From Rhizobium sp. P40RR-XXII (GTDB taxonomy: Bacteria > Pseudomonadota > Alphaproteobacteria > Rhizobiales > Rhizobiaceae): a stretch of DNA of 64,000 nucleotides. Positions 51,722 to 58,982 of the stretch are shown in pieces. Position numbers and translations under genes: made by a program. How positions within the stretch are numbered: the stretch's first letter is position 1; every line of letters starts with the position of its first letter. The stretch lies in assembly GCF_012641405.1 (NCBI RefSeq), contig NZ_JABAII010000017.1, positions 1 through 64,000 on the forward strand, written 5' to 3'. Below the pieces are notes generated by a model. That model saw only the letters and a program-made list of their open reading frames with translations. It was not told the DNA's origin and did not search any database.

Positions 51722-53932
51722 TCAAGCCGTCGTCAGCACTCGAACATCGCCTTGACGATTGACAAGGTCGACAACGACGTTGCGGCCGGACCGGCGGATG
51801 GCGACGTCAGCCGAGCCATTGCCGATCCGCAGGCGTCGAAGGAGCACTTCGTCGAGGAAGGAAGGCAGTTGTGGCTCGTCAAAGCTGAGGTGCCGCACGT
51901 TCGGGTCGAAGTCAAGGCCCAGGCACGATTGCAGGAGGAAGAGCGGTGCTGCGGCAGCCCAGGCTTGAGGGGAGCATGCGACCGGATAGAAGGTCGGCCC
52001 TTGTGCCCGCTGGCGCGGCAGCCCGCAGAAGAGTTCGGGAAGCCGGCGAAGGTCGATATAGGTCGAGGCTGCAAACAGGCCCTCGAAGATTCGCTTGGCT
52101 TCATCGCGATGGCCATAGCGGGCAAGGCCGTTGGCAATCAGGGCATTGTCATGCGGCCAGATCGAGCCATTGTGATAGCTCATCGGATTGTAACGCGTTT
52201 CGGTCGAGGGAATGGTGCGAATGCCCCAGCCGCAGAAGGATGAAGCATCCATCAGCGTGCGGGCAACAACGGTCGCCCGTTCGGGAAAGGCAATACCGGT
52301 GAAGAGGGCGTGCCCGGCATTGGAGGATCGGACCCGACACGGGCGCTTATCTCCGTCCAAAGCAAGCACATAGGTGCCGAGTTCCTCATCGAAGAAGCTC
52401 CGATCGAAAGCGCGGCGCAAGCCTTCTCCCCTCGCAAGGAAACTCGCGGCCCGTTCCGGCCTGCCGAGCCGGCGAAAGATCTCCGCAGCCGCTTGCCAGG
52501 CGCCGTAGAGATAGGCCTGAACTTCAGCGATCGCGATCGGTCCTTTCGCAAGCGTGCCATCTGAGTAGAAGATGGAATCGTGGCTGTCTTTCCAGGCCTG
52601 ATTGATCAGTCCTTCTTCTGTCCGTCGCCCATATTCGACGAAACCGTCGCCATCTCGGTCGCCATGTTCATCGATCCAGGCAAGAGCCGACTCAATGGCA
52701 GGAAGCAGCGACTGGATCGTGGCAAAGTCCGCTGTGCGTTTGAGGTATTCGCCGGCCAGCAGCACGAAGAGGGGCGTCGAGTCGATACTGCCGTAATAGC
52801 GGCGGAAGGGCACCTCGCCGAGTTCGGCCATCTCTCCATAACGGACCTCGTGCAAAATCTTGCCCGGCTCGGCATCCGCGACGGGGTCGATCTCTGTCGC
52901 CTGGTTGGCCGCCAGATGGCATAGCACCCCACGGGCGATCTGTGGATCGAGCCAGAGCGTTTCCAGCGCCGTGATCAACGCATCGCGACCGAAAACGGTG
53001 CTGAACCAGGGAATGCCGGCATAGGGAAAGGGTCCTTCCGGCGTGTCGGTGATCAGCATGTAGAGGTCGGAGACGCTGCGGCGAGCCACCTCGTTAAAGA
53101 TCTCGTTGGAGGTTGCGATTGATGCCGCGCGCGAGGAAGACGAACGCAAGGCTCGGCGCGCGTCCCTGAGCGCAAGGAAAAAGGAACGATGGCTCGGCCG
53201 GGGGGCAGCAGGTTGATCGCACCCGATCTCGATGAAGAAAGATCGCGTCTCGTGAGGCTCAAGATGGAGATCATAAATAACATGATCGCTGCGAATTTGA
53301 TCCGGCTTTGGATCAAAGCAAAAGCGGGTCGACCGCTTTCGCTCATCAAGCCCGGCATAAGAAAGCAGGATCGAATCCTCCTCCACGATCGGGGGAAGGT
53401 GGCGACCTTTGCGTGCTCTGACAGTTCCGCGGACCTCGAATAGATCGGCAAAATCGGCCCCGTATGTGATCTCGATACGAACGTGCTGCCGTCGATCGTC
53501 ATAATTCCTGATGGCCAGCCGCTCATAGCAACCGCCATTCCACAGAAATCGCGACCTGCGAAGATGAATAAGATCGTGACCGAGGGCGAGCTTGCCTTTC
53601 TCGTCGAAAAGATCAGGATTGGTGAGATCGCAGGTGAGCGTCGCGTTGTCGTCACGTGACGTCGACGATAAAAGCATCGGCCGCTTACCGTTGATCGTCA
53701 GATAGAAATGCGAGAGATAGCGCGTGTCGCGATGGAAAAGGCCTTCCGGGCTGGCTGGCCCGGAAAGCGCATCGCCATTGTGGTCGAAGACGGCGAAGGT
53801 ATCGCCATGCTTCAGGGTGCGCGGTCGGCGCTCCTGCAGGGATGCGGTTGCCGGAATGAAGAACTGTGCCACCGTGGCGATCGGCTCTTGCGATGCGATG
53901 GACGGCTTGCTGTCTACAGAAGCGGTCGACAT
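51722..53932 (-). CDS. Glycogen debranching enzyme-like amylo-alpha-1,6-glucosidase
   Basis: The 736-residue protein has an N-terminal bis-GDE domain (about 40-240: FAVFDHNGDALSGPASPEGL, DTRYLSHFYL) and a six-hairpin (alpha/alpha)6 catalytic domain (about 300-720: GIPWFSTVFGRDALITALET, WPHDNALIANGLARYGH). The family removes alpha-1,6 branches or acts on related glucans. Close homologues sit next to GT4 genes in rhizobia. It begins 13 bases after the glycosyltransferase stop. The ATG at 53932 matches family starts; eight extra codons are possible. Confidence 0.88.
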   Translation of the reverse strand: MSTASVDSKPSIASQEPIATVAQFFIPATASLQERRPRTLKHGDTFAVFDHNGDALSGPASPEGLFHRDTRYLSHFYLTINGKRPMLLSSTSRDDNATLTCDLTNPDLFDEKGKLALGHDLIHLRRSRFLWNGGCYERLAIRNYDDRRQHVRIEITYGADFADLFEVRGTVRARKGRHLPPIVEEDSILLSYAGLDERKRSTRFCFDPKPDQIRSDHVIYDLHLEPHETRSFFIEIGCDQPAAPRPSHRSFFLALRDARRALRSSSSRAASIATSNEIFNEVARRSVSDLYMLITDTPEGPFPYAGIPWFSTVFGRDALITALETLWLDPQIARGVLCHLAANQATEIDPVADAEPGKILHEVRYGEMAELGEVPFRRYYGSIDSTPLFVLLAGEYLKRTADFATIQSLLPAIESALAWIDEHGDRDGDGFVEYGRRTEEGLINQAWKDSHDSIFYSDGTLAKGPIAIAEVQAYLYGAWQAAAEIFRRLGRPERAASFLARGEGLRRAFDRSFFDEELGTYVLALDGDKRPCRVRSSNAGHALFTGIAFPERATVVARTLMDASSFCGWGIRTIPSTETRYNPMSYHNGSIWPHDNALIANGLARYGHRDEAKRIFEGLFAASTYIDLRRLPELFCGLPRQRAQGPTFYPVACSPQAWAAAAPLFLLQSCLGLDFDPNVRHLSFDEPQLPSFLDEVLLRRLRIGNGSADVAIRRSGRNVVVDLVNRQGDVRVLTTA

Positions 53933-53945
53933 GTTACGATGTCTC

Positions 53946-55043
53946 CTACGCCACAACCTGGAGATCCAGACCCTGTCCGTTGGCGCGACGCAGCGACGCT
54001 GCTTTCATGCGAACGCCAGGCAAGTTGCGATAGATATCGACATAGTCTTGCGCCATCCGTTCCGCGCTGAAACGCCTTTCGAAGGTCGCGCGCACCTTGC
54101 GCCGATCCATTCGGAGAGCCCATTCGACGTTTTCGGCCGCTTCCGTAACACTATCAACGACGATACCGGAAATGCCGTTGTCGATCACTTCTGGAACCGA
54201 ACCGCATCCAAACGCAATAACCGGAGTGCCACATGCCATAGCCTCGATCATCACCAGACCGAACGGCTCTGGCCAGTCGATCGGGAAAAGCAACGCGCCG
54301 GCGTTGCCGAGGAAGTCGGCCTTCTGGTGCTCGTTGATTTCGCCGATGAACTCGACATTCGGATGGCTCTTGACCATCGGTTCTATCACGGTTTCCCAAT
54401 AGGCTTTGTCGGCATTGTCGATCTTGGCCGCGATCTTGAGCGGCATGCCGACCTTAGCCGCAATCTCGATGGCGCGATCCGGCCGCTTCTCAGGCGAGAT
54501 GCGCCCAAGAAAGGCCAGGTAGTCGCCTTTGGGCTTTGCCGTAAAGGGAAGAAGATCAGCCGGGAGTCCGTGATATACAGTCCCGGACCAGTTGACCGGC
54601 GGCATCGGACGACGTTGGTCGTTGGAAATCGATACCAGCGGTATATCTGGAAAAGCCCGATAGAAGGGCTTGAGGTCAGGCAGGTCGAGGCGTCCGTGCA
54701 GCGTTGTGACCGTGCGGTCGGCAAAATCCCGGATCAGCGGGAAATGCAGGAGATCGATATGGAAATGCAGGACATCGAACTCAGGCGCCCACCGACGGAT
54801 CTCCTCCAGCAAGACGATCTGATGCGGTAGATCGTCCTTGACGGCCGGATTGAGCCTCAGCGCGACGTCCGAGCACGCCACCAAGGCGGCCTCCGTACGC
54901 GAGTCACCGCTGGCAAACAACGTGACGTCGTGACCCTGACGGACAAGTTCTTCAGTGAGATAGGAAACAATGCGCTCGGTTCCCCCATAAAGCTTGGGTG
55001 GAACGCTTTCGGCGAGCGGTGCGATCTGAGCGATCTTCATCGG
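53946..55043 (-). CDS. Glycosyltransferase family 4
   Basis: The 365-residue GT-B enzyme has the start MKIAQIAPLAESVPPKLYGG (acceptor side, as in GT4 proteins), FLGRISPEKRPDRAIEIA and the donor-site E-x7-E motif in EPFGLVMIEAMACGTPVIAF. It transfers a nucleotide sugar to an unknown acceptor. Directly followed by the debranching-like gene, it may make or remodel a glucan or trehalose-type polymer (inference). GGAGG precedes the ATG. Confidence 0.9.
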   Translation of the reverse strand, partial: PMKIAQIAPLAESVPPKLYGGTERIVSYLTEELVRQGHDVTLFASGDSRTEAALVACSDVALRLNPAVKDDLPHQIVLLEEIRRWAPEFDVLHFHIDLLHFPLIRDFADRTVTTLHGRLDLPDLKPFYRAFPDIPLVSISNDQRRPMPPVNWSGTVYHGLPADLLPFTAKPKGDYLAFLGRISPEKRPDRAIEIAAKVGMPLKIAAKIDNADKAYWETVIEPMVKSHPNVEFIGEINEHQKADFLGNAGALLFPIDWPEPFGLVMIEAMACGTPVIAFGCGSVPEVIDNGISGIVVDSVTEAAENVEWALRMDRRKVRATFERRFSAERMAQDYVDIYRNLPGVRMKAASLRRANGQGLDLQVVA

Positions 55044-55115
55044 CAAAACCTCCTCAAATGAGCAAAGAGTCGTCGGCAAAAATCATGCCCGCGTCCTCAA
55101 AGAGGCACGCGGCGG

Positions 55116-55547
55116 TTAGCGGCGATGTCTGTGAAAGGCGTGTCGGCGGCGGCCTCCTTTCCAGTGGCTGTATAGACCCAGAGGGGCGTAGCGACGTGCT
55201 TGCGGCTTGCCGCGAGTGGGCCTGTGGAAATTGAAGGAACAGGATCGATCGAGCTCTCGAGATTGCCGGTCGCCTCCGTCCAAGGTCTTCAACGCCTCGA
55301 TGATCTCGTCATAGGAGACGGCCTCATCGGCGCCTGGGTATAGCCTGAGGGATGGAAGGGACTCGATCGCGAAGATATCGGAAGCCCACGATGCGAGAAT
55401 AGCTCGCTTCTCTTCCTTGCCGATATCGTTGGCCGCAAGGACATCACGCGGGTGATCGAAATGCTTGCCCGGGTGGAGCAGATGCTCGACGGTGATCGCC
55501 GCGGCGGCTTCATTCAAAGACTGTATGTTGTTACATTCCTCTCTCAT
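55116..55547 (-). CDS. Hypothetical protein, about 143 aa
   Basis: The protein has EHLLHPGKHFDHPRDVLAAN and GKEEKRAILASWASDIFAIE, then an acidic helix and an Arg/His-rich tail. The HP-DVL-A--I-KEEKRAILASWASD pattern recurs in rhizobial stress-gene neighbourhoods. No known function. The last 40 residues look less constrained, so the gene may once have ended earlier. Confidence 0.7.
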   Translation of the reverse strand: MREECNNIQSLNEAAAAITVEHLLHPGKHFDHPRDVLAANDIGKEEKRAILASWASDIFAIESLPSLRLYPGADEAVSYDEIIEALKTLDGGDRQSRELDRSCSFNFHRPTRGKPQARRYAPLGLYSHWKGGRRRHAFHRHRR

Positions 55548-55598
55548 GGTTAGGCTCCAAAGATTGATCAATGGCTCCGGGGTTCGTTCTACGAAACT

Positions 55599-55853
55599 CT
55601 ACCTTGGGTGCGTGACGTCGCTTGCGATGGCCTGTTCCGCCGTCGAATTGGTCGACGCGTCGAACGCTTCAAGGGCCGCCGATAAAAGCTGCGCGCGATC
55701 CCGCATTCCCTTGCTATAGAGCTTGGCAACGCAGGTGGTCAGCTTGCCGATGGCGACCGCGTCGCGAGCGATGCCCTTCGTGGCGGCGATCTCCCTGATC
55801 ACCCCTGCGCACAGGCGCGCATCCTCTTTCGGTGGTAGATTTGTCGATCTCAT
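55599..55853 (-). CDS. Hypothetical protein, 84 aa
   Basis: The protein begins MRSTNLPPKEDARLCAGVIR and has AIGKLTTCVAKLYSKGMRDR and a helix with AALEAF. GGAGGC precedes the ATG. The KLYxxGxxxxxQLxxxA pattern links it to 35497-35724. It lies between groEL and the preceding orphan. Function unknown. Confidence 0.65.
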   Translation of the reverse strand: MRSTNLPPKEDARLCAGVIREIAATKGIARDAVAIGKLTTCVAKLYSKGMRDRAQLLSAALEAFDASTNSTAEQAIASDVTHPR

Positions 55854-55903
55854 ACGTGCCTCCGAAGCTGGCCCACCCACGGGGATGGGCCAGTTCCCTC
55901 ACA

Positions 55904-57532
55904 TCAGAAGTCCGCGCCAGCGCCGGCGGGGATAGCGGGCGCCGCATCCTTCTTGGGTTTTTCGGCGATCATGGCTTCCGTCGTCACCAAAAGGCCGGCA
56001 ACCGAGGCGGCGTCCTGAAGTGCCGTGCGGACGACCTTGGCGGGATCGATGACGCCCTGCGTATAGAGATCGCCGTATTCGCCTGTCTGGGCGTTCCAGC
56101 CATAGGAGAATTCAGATTTCTCACGCAGCTTGCCGACAATGATCGAGCCTTCGGCGCCGGCATTCTCAGCGATTTGGCGAACGGGCGCCTCGATCGCTCG
56201 GCGAACGATCTCAACGCCGACCTTTTGGTCCTGGTTGGCGGTGGTGAGATTGTCGAGTGCTTTGACGGCCCGAAGCAAGGCAACCCCGCCACCCGGCAGG
56301 ATGCCTTCTTCGACGGCCGCCCGGGTCGCGTGGAGCGCATCATCGACGCGGTCCTTCTTTTCCTTCACTTCGACTTCCGTCGAGCCGCCAACGCGCAGGA
56401 CGGCAACGCCGCCGGCAAGCTTGGCGAGGCGTTCCTGCAGTTTCTCGCGGTCGTAGTCGGAGCTGGTTTCCTCGATCTGCGCGCGGATCTGGGCAACGCG
56501 ACCGTCGATCTCCGACTTCGCGCCGACACCGTCGATGATGGTCGTATTTTCCTTTTCGATCGCAACCTTTTTGGCACGGCCGAGCATGTTGAGGGTGACA
56601 TTCTCCAGCTTGATGCCGAGATCCTCGGAAATGACCGTGCCGCCGGTCAGGATGGCGATATCTTCCAGCATCGCCTTGCGGCGATCACCGAAGCCTGGCG
56701 CCTTGACGGCGGCGATCTTGAGGCCGCCACGCAGCTTGTTGACGACCAGTGTTGCGAGCGCTTCGCCCTCGACGTCTTCCGCGATGATGACGAGTGGCTT
56801 GCCCGATTGCACTACTGCTTCGAGAACCGGGAGCATGGACTGAAGGTTCGAGAGCTTCTTCTCGTGGATGAGGATATAGGGATCCTCAAACTCGACCCGC
56901 ATCTTGTCGGTATTGGTCACGAAATAAGGCGAAAGGTACCCGCGGTCGAACTGCATGCCTTCGACGACTTCGAGTTCGGTCTCAGCCGTCTTGGCTTCCT
57001 CGACCGTGATGACGCCCTCGTTGCCGACCTTCTCCATCGCCTCGGCGAGATATCGGCCGATCTCCTGGTCGCCGTTGGCAGAGATGGTGCCGACCTGCGC
57101 AATTTCTGAATTGCTGGTGATCTTGCGCGCGTTGGTCTTCAGCTCCTTGACGAGCGCGTCGACGGCGATGTCGATGCCGCGCTTCAGATCCATCGGATTC
57201 ATGCCGGATGCAACGGCTTTCGCACCTTCCTTGACGATCGCCTGGGCAAGCACGGTCGCGGTCGTGGTGCCGTCGCCTGCAAGGTCGTTGGTCTTCGATG
57301 CCACTTCGCGTAGCATTTGGGCGCCCATGTTCTCGAACTTGTCTTCCAATTCGATTTCCTTGGCGACCGACACCCCGTCCTTGGTAATGCGCGGAGCGCC
57401 GAACGACTTGTCGATGACCACGTTGCGGCCCTTCGGGCCGAGGGTCACCTTGACGGCATTGGCGAGCACGTCGACCCCCCGCAGCATGCGTTCACGGGCG
57501 TCGCTGTGGAATTTGACTTCTTTCGCAGCCAT
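55904..57532 (-). CDS. groL: Chaperonin GroEL
   Basis: The 542-residue chaperonin has the GRNVVIDKSFGAPRITKDGV start, DGTTTATVLAQAI ATP site and EGILPGGGVALLRA. It ends in AIPAGAGADF instead of the usual GGM repeats, so it is one of the extra GroEL copies typical of rhizobia. It forms a ring that folds proteins with GroES. It lies 58 bases after groES. Confidence 0.97.
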   Translation of the reverse strand: MAAKEVKFHSDARERMLRGVDVLANAVKVTLGPKGRNVVIDKSFGAPRITKDGVSVAKEIELEDKFENMGAQMLREVASKTNDLAGDGTTTATVLAQAIVKEGAKAVASGMNPMDLKRGIDIAVDALVKELKTNARKITSNSEIAQVGTISANGDQEIGRYLAEAMEKVGNEGVITVEEAKTAETELEVVEGMQFDRGYLSPYFVTNTDKMRVEFEDPYILIHEKKLSNLQSMLPVLEAVVQSGKPLVIIAEDVEGEALATLVVNKLRGGLKIAAVKAPGFGDRRKAMLEDIAILTGGTVISEDLGIKLENVTLNMLGRAKKVAIEKENTTIIDGVGAKSEIDGRVAQIRAQIEETSSDYDREKLQERLAKLAGGVAVLRVGGSTEVEVKEKKDRVDDALHATRAAVEEGILPGGGVALLRAVKALDNLTTANQDQKVGVEIVRRAIEAPVRQIAENAGAEGSIIVGKLREKSEFSYGWNAQTGEYGDLYTQGVIDPAKVVRTALQDAASVAGLLVTTEAMIAEKPKKDAAPAIPAGAGADF

Positions 57533-57590
57533 TTCTTTAACTCCTCAATAGGCAGCTACTGTTGACTGATTGTTTGTTCACAAGAACGGC

Positions 57591-57905
57591 TCAGGCGGCC
57601 CGTTTCTGCTCGGCCTGGGCTTCGATGATACCCATGACATCGCTTTCCTTCATGATCAGCAGATCTTCGCCGTTGATCTTGATTTCCGTGCCAGACCATT
57701 TGCCGAACAGGACGCGATCCCCGGCTTTCACGTCGAGCGCCTGGATTTGGCCTGACTCGTTGCGCGCGCCCGGGCCGACGGCGATGACCTCGCCTTCCTG
57801 CGGCTTTTCCTTGGCTGTGTCGGGGATGATGATACCGCCCTTGGTCTTTTCTTCCGAATCGACGCGGCGGACGAGAATGCGATCATGAAGCGGTCGGAAC
57901 GACAT
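57591..57905 (-). CDS. groS: Co-chaperonin GroES
   Basis: The 104-residue co-chaperonin has MSFRPLHDRILVRRVDSEEK, TKGGIIIPDTAKEKPQEGEV and a mobile-loop motif. GGAGG precedes the ATG at 57905; the frame is open upstream but crosses the leader hairpin and promoter. No CIRCE element was found, so control is more likely by RpoH. Confidence 0.97.
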   Translation of the reverse strand: MSFRPLHDRILVRRVDSEEKTKGGIIIPDTAKEKPQEGEVIAVGPGARNESGQIQALDVKAGDRVLFGKWSGTEIKINGEDLLIMKESDVMGIIEAQAEQKRAA

Positions 57906-57947
57906 GTTTTCCTCCGTTGGACAAAAAAGATGACGTTGATCCCCTCG

Positions 57948-57969
57948 CCGGACCGGATGACCGGTCCGG
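57948..57969 (-). promoter_or_regulatory. Stem-loop in the groESL leader
   Basis: CCGGACCGG and CCGGTCCGG form a perfect nine-pair stem with a four-base loop, about 43 bases before the groES start. It may stabilise the mRNA or tune translation. Confidence 0.6.
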
Positions 57970-58006
57970 GCGGGTGCGAACCTCATCTGAGCGTTCGCGC
58001 CGAAAG

Positions 58007-58035
58007 ATTTATTTTTGCGATTTTTCGATTTCAAG
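58007..58035 (-). promoter_or_regulatory. Candidate RpoH promoter of groESL
   Basis: On the minus strand CTTGAAA (58029-58035) is followed, after about 15 bases, by an AATAAAT (58007-58013). The -35 is a good RpoH match, the -10 weak. Confidence 0.45.
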
Positions 58036-58130
58036 AGGGCCAATTAAAAAATTTTCTCACGTGGAGTGAAATTGCTAACGTGCTGGAAAGGAACAATAAA
58101 CCGAGGGGCGGCGTTCAGAGTTCCGTTGAT

Positions 58131-58152
58131 GGTGGCAAAATTTTGTGCCACC
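58131..58152. repeat. Palindrome between groES and usg
   Basis: GGTGGCA and TGCCACC flank AAATTTTG. It lies 30 bases before usg and about 100 bases upstream of the groES promoter. It could be an operator shared by the divergent genes. Confidence 0.5.
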
Positions 58153-58181
58153 TTCGGCGTGTCGTGAAACGGAGATGAAGC

Positions 58182-58454
58182 ATGCGATTTTCATCGGATC
58201 TGGAGCGTCAGCTCAATGGCTATGGGCTTACCACCGCGCATATCCTCTACCGCATTCCCGAATTCGAGTCCGTCCTGCAGACCTACGTCTGGCAGAACTA
58301 TGATCTGGCGCCTGATTTTCCCGAAATGCACAAGTTCCTGGACTTCTGGCAGGCAAGCCTCGACGGGCCTCTGCATTCCGTCCGCTATACCCACCAGCGT
58401 CTGATCGGACCAAACGAATGGCAGCGGGTCGAGGGCGAATTCAAGCTGCATTGA
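58182..58454 (+). CDS. usg: Usg family protein
   Basis: The 90-residue protein has LNGYGLTTAHILYRIPEFES, TYVWQNYDLAPDFP and GPLHSVRYTHQRLI, the Usg pattern of alphaproteobacteria. Its role is not known. It is divergent from groES and shares the intergenic region with a palindrome. Confidence 0.92.
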   Translation: MRFSSDLERQLNGYGLTTAHILYRIPEFESVLQTYVWQNYDLAPDFPEMHKFLDFWQASLDGPLHSVRYTHQRLIGPNEWQRVEGEFKLH

Positions 58455-58482
58455 AGTCCGAAGCCGAAATCTCCCCTTGCTA

Positions 58483-58496
58483 GGTCTTCGAAGACC
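58483..58496. repeat. 14-bp perfect palindrome after usg
   Basis: GGTCTTCGAAGACC lies about 30 bases after usg. It lacks a T-tract, so a terminator role is uncertain. Confidence 0.4.
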
Positions 58497-58547
58497 GAGA
58501 CTAGGTAAGCTTGGTCATTCTCCTTGCCTGTTCGGAAGGAAAGGCCA

Positions 58548-58670
58548 ATGTCGATTCTTCTGACCGGCGGCACAGCTTGGTCGGCACCCGACTTCTGCCC
58601 CGCCTGGTCGACGCGGAATTCACTGCCAGGCAGTGCGCAGAAGAAAGCTTCGCCACGAAACTACGAGTAG
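58548..58670 (+). pseudogene. NAD-dependent epimerase/dehydratase remnant
   Basis: After GGAAGGAAA, an ATG at 58548 begins MSILLTGGT, and a one-base shift later the frame continues LVGTRLLPRLVDAEFTARQC. Together they give the Rossmann start of an SDR-type epimerase (GGTGxVGTRLLPRLV). The rest is lost and stop codons follow. A truncated, frameshifted relic. Confidence 0.6.
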
Positions 58671-58900
58671 CAATATAATAATCTAGTTAATGTGATTTCG
58701 CCTGCGTGACAGGAAATACCGCTTTGCTGGTTTCGAATGGAAAACCAGTATCTGAACTGTCACGTTCACCTTTGCTGCGTGCCGCCTTGCGCTACCTTCA
58801 AACAGCGCGCCTTCTATTGATGGGCATCGACTGGAGCCCACAACATACGCACTGGCTTCCTTTCACTCAAATTTTAGATGCCGGATACATAGCAAACGAA
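58671..58900. other. Region between the epimerase relic and the MCP terminator
   Basis: A plus-strand frame of about 100 codons (58706-59017) crosses the terminator and the MCP gene end, so I reject it. Nothing else recognised. Confidence 0.4.
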
Positions 58901-58929
58901 AAAGTCCCGGAAAACCTTTCCGAGACTTT
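58901..58929 (-). terminator. Terminator hairpin after the MCP gene
   Basis: AAAGTCcCGGAAA and TTTCCGaGACTTT form a stem with one mismatch and a T-rich exit on the minus strand, 54 bases beyond the MCP stop. Confidence 0.8.
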
Positions 58930-58982
58930 CTCTAAGCCTAATGCATCGCAGGGCTTCGGCGCCCGCCTCGACGAGAGATTGA

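Noticed and set aside
53724..54830. 368-codon plus-strand frame across the GT4 and debranching genes
   Set aside because: It spans the ends of two real genes on the other strand.
55832..57109. 425-codon plus-strand frame opposite groEL
   Set aside because: Antisense of a highly conserved gene. No ribosome site or family.
57906..58180. Search for a CIRCE element upstream of groES
   Set aside because: GAGTG and GCTAA appear near 58066-58079 but do not form the TTAGCACTC-N9-GAGTGCTAA palindrome.
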